DNA of 8,214 bases from Thermohalobaculum sp039185235 (GTDB lineage: Bacteria; Pseudomonadota; Alphaproteobacteria; Rhodobacterales; Rhodobacteraceae): assembly GCA_039185235.1 (NCBI GenBank), contig JBCDAS010000192.1, positions 1 through 8,214 of the forward strand, in the 5' to 3' direction. Each line of letters opens with the position of its first letter. Within the stretch, counting starts at the first letter, position 1. Below the pieces are notes generated by a model, which searched no databases, was not told where the DNA came from, and saw only the letters and a program-made list of their open reading frames with translations. This document shows positions 6,005-8,214 of the stretch, one piece after another. The translations under genes and the position numbers were made by a program.

Positions 6005-6456
6005 TGCGCATCTTGGCTGCAATCATCGGACTAGTCGTCGCCAGTTCAGGAGCAGCAGCTCTCAGCTATGAGCGCATAGAACATCCGGTTGTACTCGATA
6101 TGAAATGTGCAATACCGGTCGAAATGATTGGACGAGAGTTCTTGCTTACCCAAACACTTGGTGCGGAGTGCGCGTTCTCTTCGTCGTTTAGAACTGAGAA
6201 GCGGTTCTTCGGACATCTAACTTGGTATTCCGAAACGTGGCTAGGAAGCGTAACGACCCAAACGCCAGTTGATCCTAGGAGCGGTGTGTACAAGAAGCTT
6301 ATGGTCAGCGACGACACTTTTGAGGAGTGCGCCTCGGTTATCAGCGATGGATGGACGAGTTCGCAGAAAACCATCGTTAACGCGCTGAAGGATCATAAGT
6401 CAGATAGCCCTCCAGAATTTGTGACACTTTACTGCAAATCCGGAGACCCAGCCTAA
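6004..6456 (+). CDS. Predicted exported four-cysteine protein of unknown function between nuoD and nuoE
   Basis: I do not recognise this 150-residue protein. Its N-terminus (residues 1-19) fits a Sec signal peptide: one Arg, a hydrophobic core IIGLVV, and small residues ending AAA, with cleavage likely near residue 19-21. There is no lipobox cysteine. The mature part has exactly four cysteines (35, 56, 109, 144), consistent with two disulfides in the periplasm, and several aromatic residues (FFGHLTWYSETW, 68-79). It has no further membrane segment. The start ATG 6004 overlaps the nuoD TAA by one base, and its own TAA (6454-6456) overlaps the nuoE ATG in the same way. GGGGAG at 5987-5992 is 11 bases upstream, so translation probably depends on coupling. 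GC is about 47% in two counted 60-base stretches against about 65% in nuoD, and rarer codons such as CTA, ATA and AGA appear. This suggests later acquisition. Confidence 0.75.
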   Translation: MRILAAIIGLVVASSGAAALSYERIEHPVVLDMKCAIPVEMIGREFLLTQTLGAECAFSSSFRTEKRFFGHLTWYSETWLGSVTTQTPVDPRSGVYKKLMVSDDTFEECASVISDGWTSSQKTIVNALKDHKSDSPPEFVTLYCKSGDPA

Positions 6457-6458
6457 TG
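6442..6458 (+). promoter_or_regulatory. Translation restart junction for nuoE (GGAG plus TAATG)
   Basis: GGAG at 6442-6445 lies within the end of the preceding ORF, 10 bases before the nuoE ATG at 6456. The stop of that ORF and the start of nuoE share one A in TAATG (6454-6458). The long spacing and the overlap point to re-initiation by ribosomes finishing the upstream gene. Expression of the essential-type nuoE would thus depend on reading through the inserted ORF. Confidence 0.55.
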
Positions 6459-7493
6459 CAACGCCGGCTTCACCACGAACAGCCCGAGAGCTTCGCTTTC
6501 ACGTCCGCCAATGCGACCTGGGCCGAGGAGCAGATTGGGAAGTATCCGGAGGGGCGGCAGGCCTCGGCCGTCATCCCGCTTTTATGGCGGGCGCAGGAGC
6601 AGGAGGGTTGGGTTACGCGTCCTGCTATCGAGGAAGTTGCTCGAATGCTCGATATGGCTGAGATCCGGGTGCTTGAGGTCGCGACCTTCTACTTCATGTT
6701 CCAACTGCAGCCGGTTGGCTCGGTTGCCCATATCCAAATCTGCGGGACGACCTCTTGCATGCTCTGCGGGGCGGAGGATTTGGTGTCGGTTTGCAAAGAG
6801 AAGATCGCGCAGAACCCCCATCAGTTGTCGGCTGATGGTAAGTTCAGTTGGGAAGAGGTCGAGTGCCTCGGCGCTTGCTCAAACGCGCCGATGGCGCAGA
6901 TCGGCAAGGATTACTACGAAGATCTGACGACCGAGAGCTTCTCGGCTCTGATTGACCGCTTTGCCGCTGGAGAGGTGCCGCAGCCGGGCCCGCAAAACGG
7001 CCGCTGGGCGTCGGAGCCGCTGGGTGGTGTCACCGCCCTCCACGGTGAGCTGGGGGAGAGTGCCAATGGCTCGGTCCATCTCGCAGTTACAATCGGCGAG
7101 ACGGTCAAGCGGATCGATGGGACCGAAGAGACTGCGACCACCCTGATGCGCGCCCGTGGCGGGACGCCGATCTTAATGGATCGCCAGGCGGTGCCAGACC
7201 CGGTTGGTCTCGTGTCTGAATCGCCGATTGACCCTGCACTGGTTAAAAAACCCGAGTTGCTCGATGCGGCCCGCGACGGCCAGCCGGATGATCTCCAGCG
7301 GATCAAAGGAGTTGGTCCGAAGCTGGAGCAAAAACTTCACTCCATGGGTATCTTCCATTTCGACCAGATCGCGGCTTGGACCGAGACGGAAGTCGCCTGG
7401 GTCGACAGTGAATTGAAGTTCAAAGGCCGGATCGAGCGTGACGCGTGGATCGCGCAGGCGAAGGCTCTGTTGGAAGGGAAAGGCGATGCTTGA
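6456..7493 (+). CDS. nuoE: NADH-quinone oxidoreductase subunit E with long C-terminal extension
   Basis: NuoE (24 kDa, Nqo2) carries the [2Fe-2S] cluster N1a in the NADH-oxidising module with NuoF. The thioredoxin-like core occupies about residues 18-172, with the cluster ligands Cys96 and Cys101 (ICGTTSC) and Cys137 and Cys141 (ECLGAC). The whole protein is 345 residues, against about 160-240 for E. coli NuoE and Paracoccus Nqo2. The surplus is a C-terminal extension: a low-complexity, Pro/Gly/Thr-containing linker (about 173-272) and a compact end domain (about 274-340) with DDLQRIKGVGPKLEQKLHSM, a helix-hairpin-helix-like motif also seen at the end of alphaproteobacterial ribosomal protein L21 and in other fusions. 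Such extended NuoE proteins occur in Rhodobacterales, so the fusion is probably native. The start follows the previous ORF by TAATG overlap. The last 8 bases overlap nuoF. Confidence 0.95.
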   Translation: MQRRLHHEQPESFAFTSANATWAEEQIGKYPEGRQASAVIPLLWRAQEQEGWVTRPAIEEVARMLDMAEIRVLEVATFYFMFQLQPVGSVAHIQICGTTSCMLCGAEDLVSVCKEKIAQNPHQLSADGKFSWEEVECLGACSNAPMAQIGKDYYEDLTTESFSALIDRFAAGEVPQPGPQNGRWASEPLGGVTALHGELGESANGSVHLAVTIGETVKRIDGTEETATTLMRARGGTPILMDRQAVPDPVGLVSESPIDPALVKKPELLDAARDGQPDDLQRIKGVGPKLEQKLHSMGIFHFDQIAAWTETEVAWVDSELKFKGRIERDAWIAQAKALLEGKGDA

Positions 7494-8214
7494 CGACAAG
7501 GACCGCATCTTTACCAACCTATATGGTCAGTTTGACCGCAGTCTCAAAGGCGCGATGGCGCGTGGGCACTGGGATGGTACGGCGGATCTGATTAAACGCG
7601 GACGTGATGCGCTGATCCAAGAGGTCAAGGATAGCGGGCTGCGCGGGCGTGGCGGCGCGGGCTTTCCGACGGGGCTCAAGTGGTCCTTTATGCCGAAGGA
7701 AAGCGATGGGCGGCCCGCCTATCTCGTGGTCAATGCGGATGAGTCCGAACCGGGCACCTGCAAGGACCGGGAGATTATGCGCCACGATCCCCATACGCTG
7801 ATTGAAGGTTGCCTGATCGCCAGTTTCGCGATGAACGCGCATACCTGCTACATCTATCTGCGTGGCGAATACATCCGCGAGCGAGAGTGCCTCCAGGCGG
7901 CGATTGACGAGTGCTATGATGCGGGGCTTCTGGGCAAGAATGCCGCGAAGTCCGGCTGGGATTTCGATCTCTATCTGCATCATGGGGCAGGGGCCTATAT
8001 CTGCGGCGAAGAGACAGCGTTGATCGAAAGCCTTGAGGGCAAGAAAGGCATGCCGCGCCTAAAGCCGCCCTTTCCGGCAGGTGTCGGGCTTTATGGCTGT
8101 CCAACCACGGTGAACAATGTGGAATCGATCGCCGTCGTGCCGACGATTTTGCGCCGGGGGGCGTCCTGGTTTGCAGGATTTGGCCGTCCGAACAATGCCG
8201 GGACGAAGATCTTC
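7486..8214 (+). CDS. nuoF: NADH-quinone oxidoreductase subunit F, N-terminal part (cut by window edge)
   Basis: NuoF (51 kDa, Nqo1) binds NADH and FMN and starts electron transfer in complex I. The first 243 codons are present and remain open to the last base; the full protein is usually about 430 residues. Visible are the FMN-binding glycine loop GLRGRGGAGFPTGLKW (51-66), the NADH-site segment NADESEPGTCKDRE (83-96), HHGAGAYICGEETALIESLE (165-184) and GLYGCPTTVNNVES (201-214). The cysteines that bind cluster N3 lie past the edge. The start ATG 7486 lies inside the end of nuoE (8-base overlap, ATGCTTGA), with GGAAGGGA at 7472-7479 as ribosome binding site. Paracoccus has extra ORFs between the E and F homologues; none is present here. 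Confidence 0.96.
   Translation, partial: MLDDKDRIFTNLYGQFDRSLKGAMARGHWDGTADLIKRGRDALIQEVKDSGLRGRGGAGFPTGLKWSFMPKESDGRPAYLVVNADESEPGTCKDREIMRHDPHTLIEGCLIASFAMNAHTCYIYLRGEYIRERECLQAAIDECYDAGLLGKNAAKSGWDFDLYLHHGAGAYICGEETALIESLEGKKGMPRLKPPFPAGVGLYGCPTTVNNVESIAVVPTILRRGASWFAGFGRPNNAGTKIF

Noticed and set aside
4814..6022. A 402-codon open frame on the minus strand opposite nuoD
   Set aside because: It is the mirror of nuoD codon bias in GC-rich DNA. The protein is rich in His, Leu, Arg and Ala without a recognisable domain, and nuoD on the other strand is certain.

Overview
The window looks like a chromosomal segment of an alphaproteobacterium, most likely a Rhodobacterales (Rhodobacteraceae/Roseobacter-type) species. 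The basis is the character of the complex I proteins: the NuoE N-terminus, the long NuoE C-terminal extension, and NuoB and NuoD sequences of the Paracoccus/Rhodobacter kind. The coding DNA is moderately GC-rich, with dense plus-strand packing. Genus cannot be decided from the window.

Layout. Bases 1-350 are the right end of an IS3-family insertion sequence: the C-terminal part of the DDE transposase followed by a probable terminal inverted repeat. Bases 350-433 may hold the last codons of an interrupted, unrecognised gene. Bases 469-1770 are a stand-alone cyclopropane-fatty-acyl-phospholipid synthase gene. Bases 1771-1968 are a non-coding spacer with a perfect 11-bp inverted repeat overlapping the cfa stop, a small hairpin, a run of seven G, and a possible promoter. 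From 1969 to the right edge runs the start of a nuo (respiratory complex I) operon in the order nuoA-nuoB-nuoC-[sulfotransferase]-[lumazine-binding-like/NTF2-like]-nuoD-[exported four-Cys protein]-nuoE-nuoF (cut by the edge).

How the genes work together. NuoB, C and D form the quinone-reducing connecting module, NuoE and F belong to the NADH-oxidising module, and NuoA is a membrane subunit. All genes from nuoA on are separated by at most 11 bases or overlap by 1-10 bases, so one transcript with translational coupling is expected. Three non-nuo genes interrupt the canonical order. The sulfotransferase and the small NTF2-fold gene sit between nuoC and nuoD with strong Shine-Dalgarno sites. The third, a predicted exported protein of unknown function, sits between nuoD and nuoE; it has clearly lower GC than its neighbours and is joined at both ends by the same TAATG stop/start overlap. 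Accessory ORFs inside alphaproteobacterial nuo/nqo operons are known in general (the URFs of Paracoccus and Rhodobacter), but this set is the most unusual part of the window. I see no evidence for a CRISPR array, an RNA gene, or a complete defence or mobile system.
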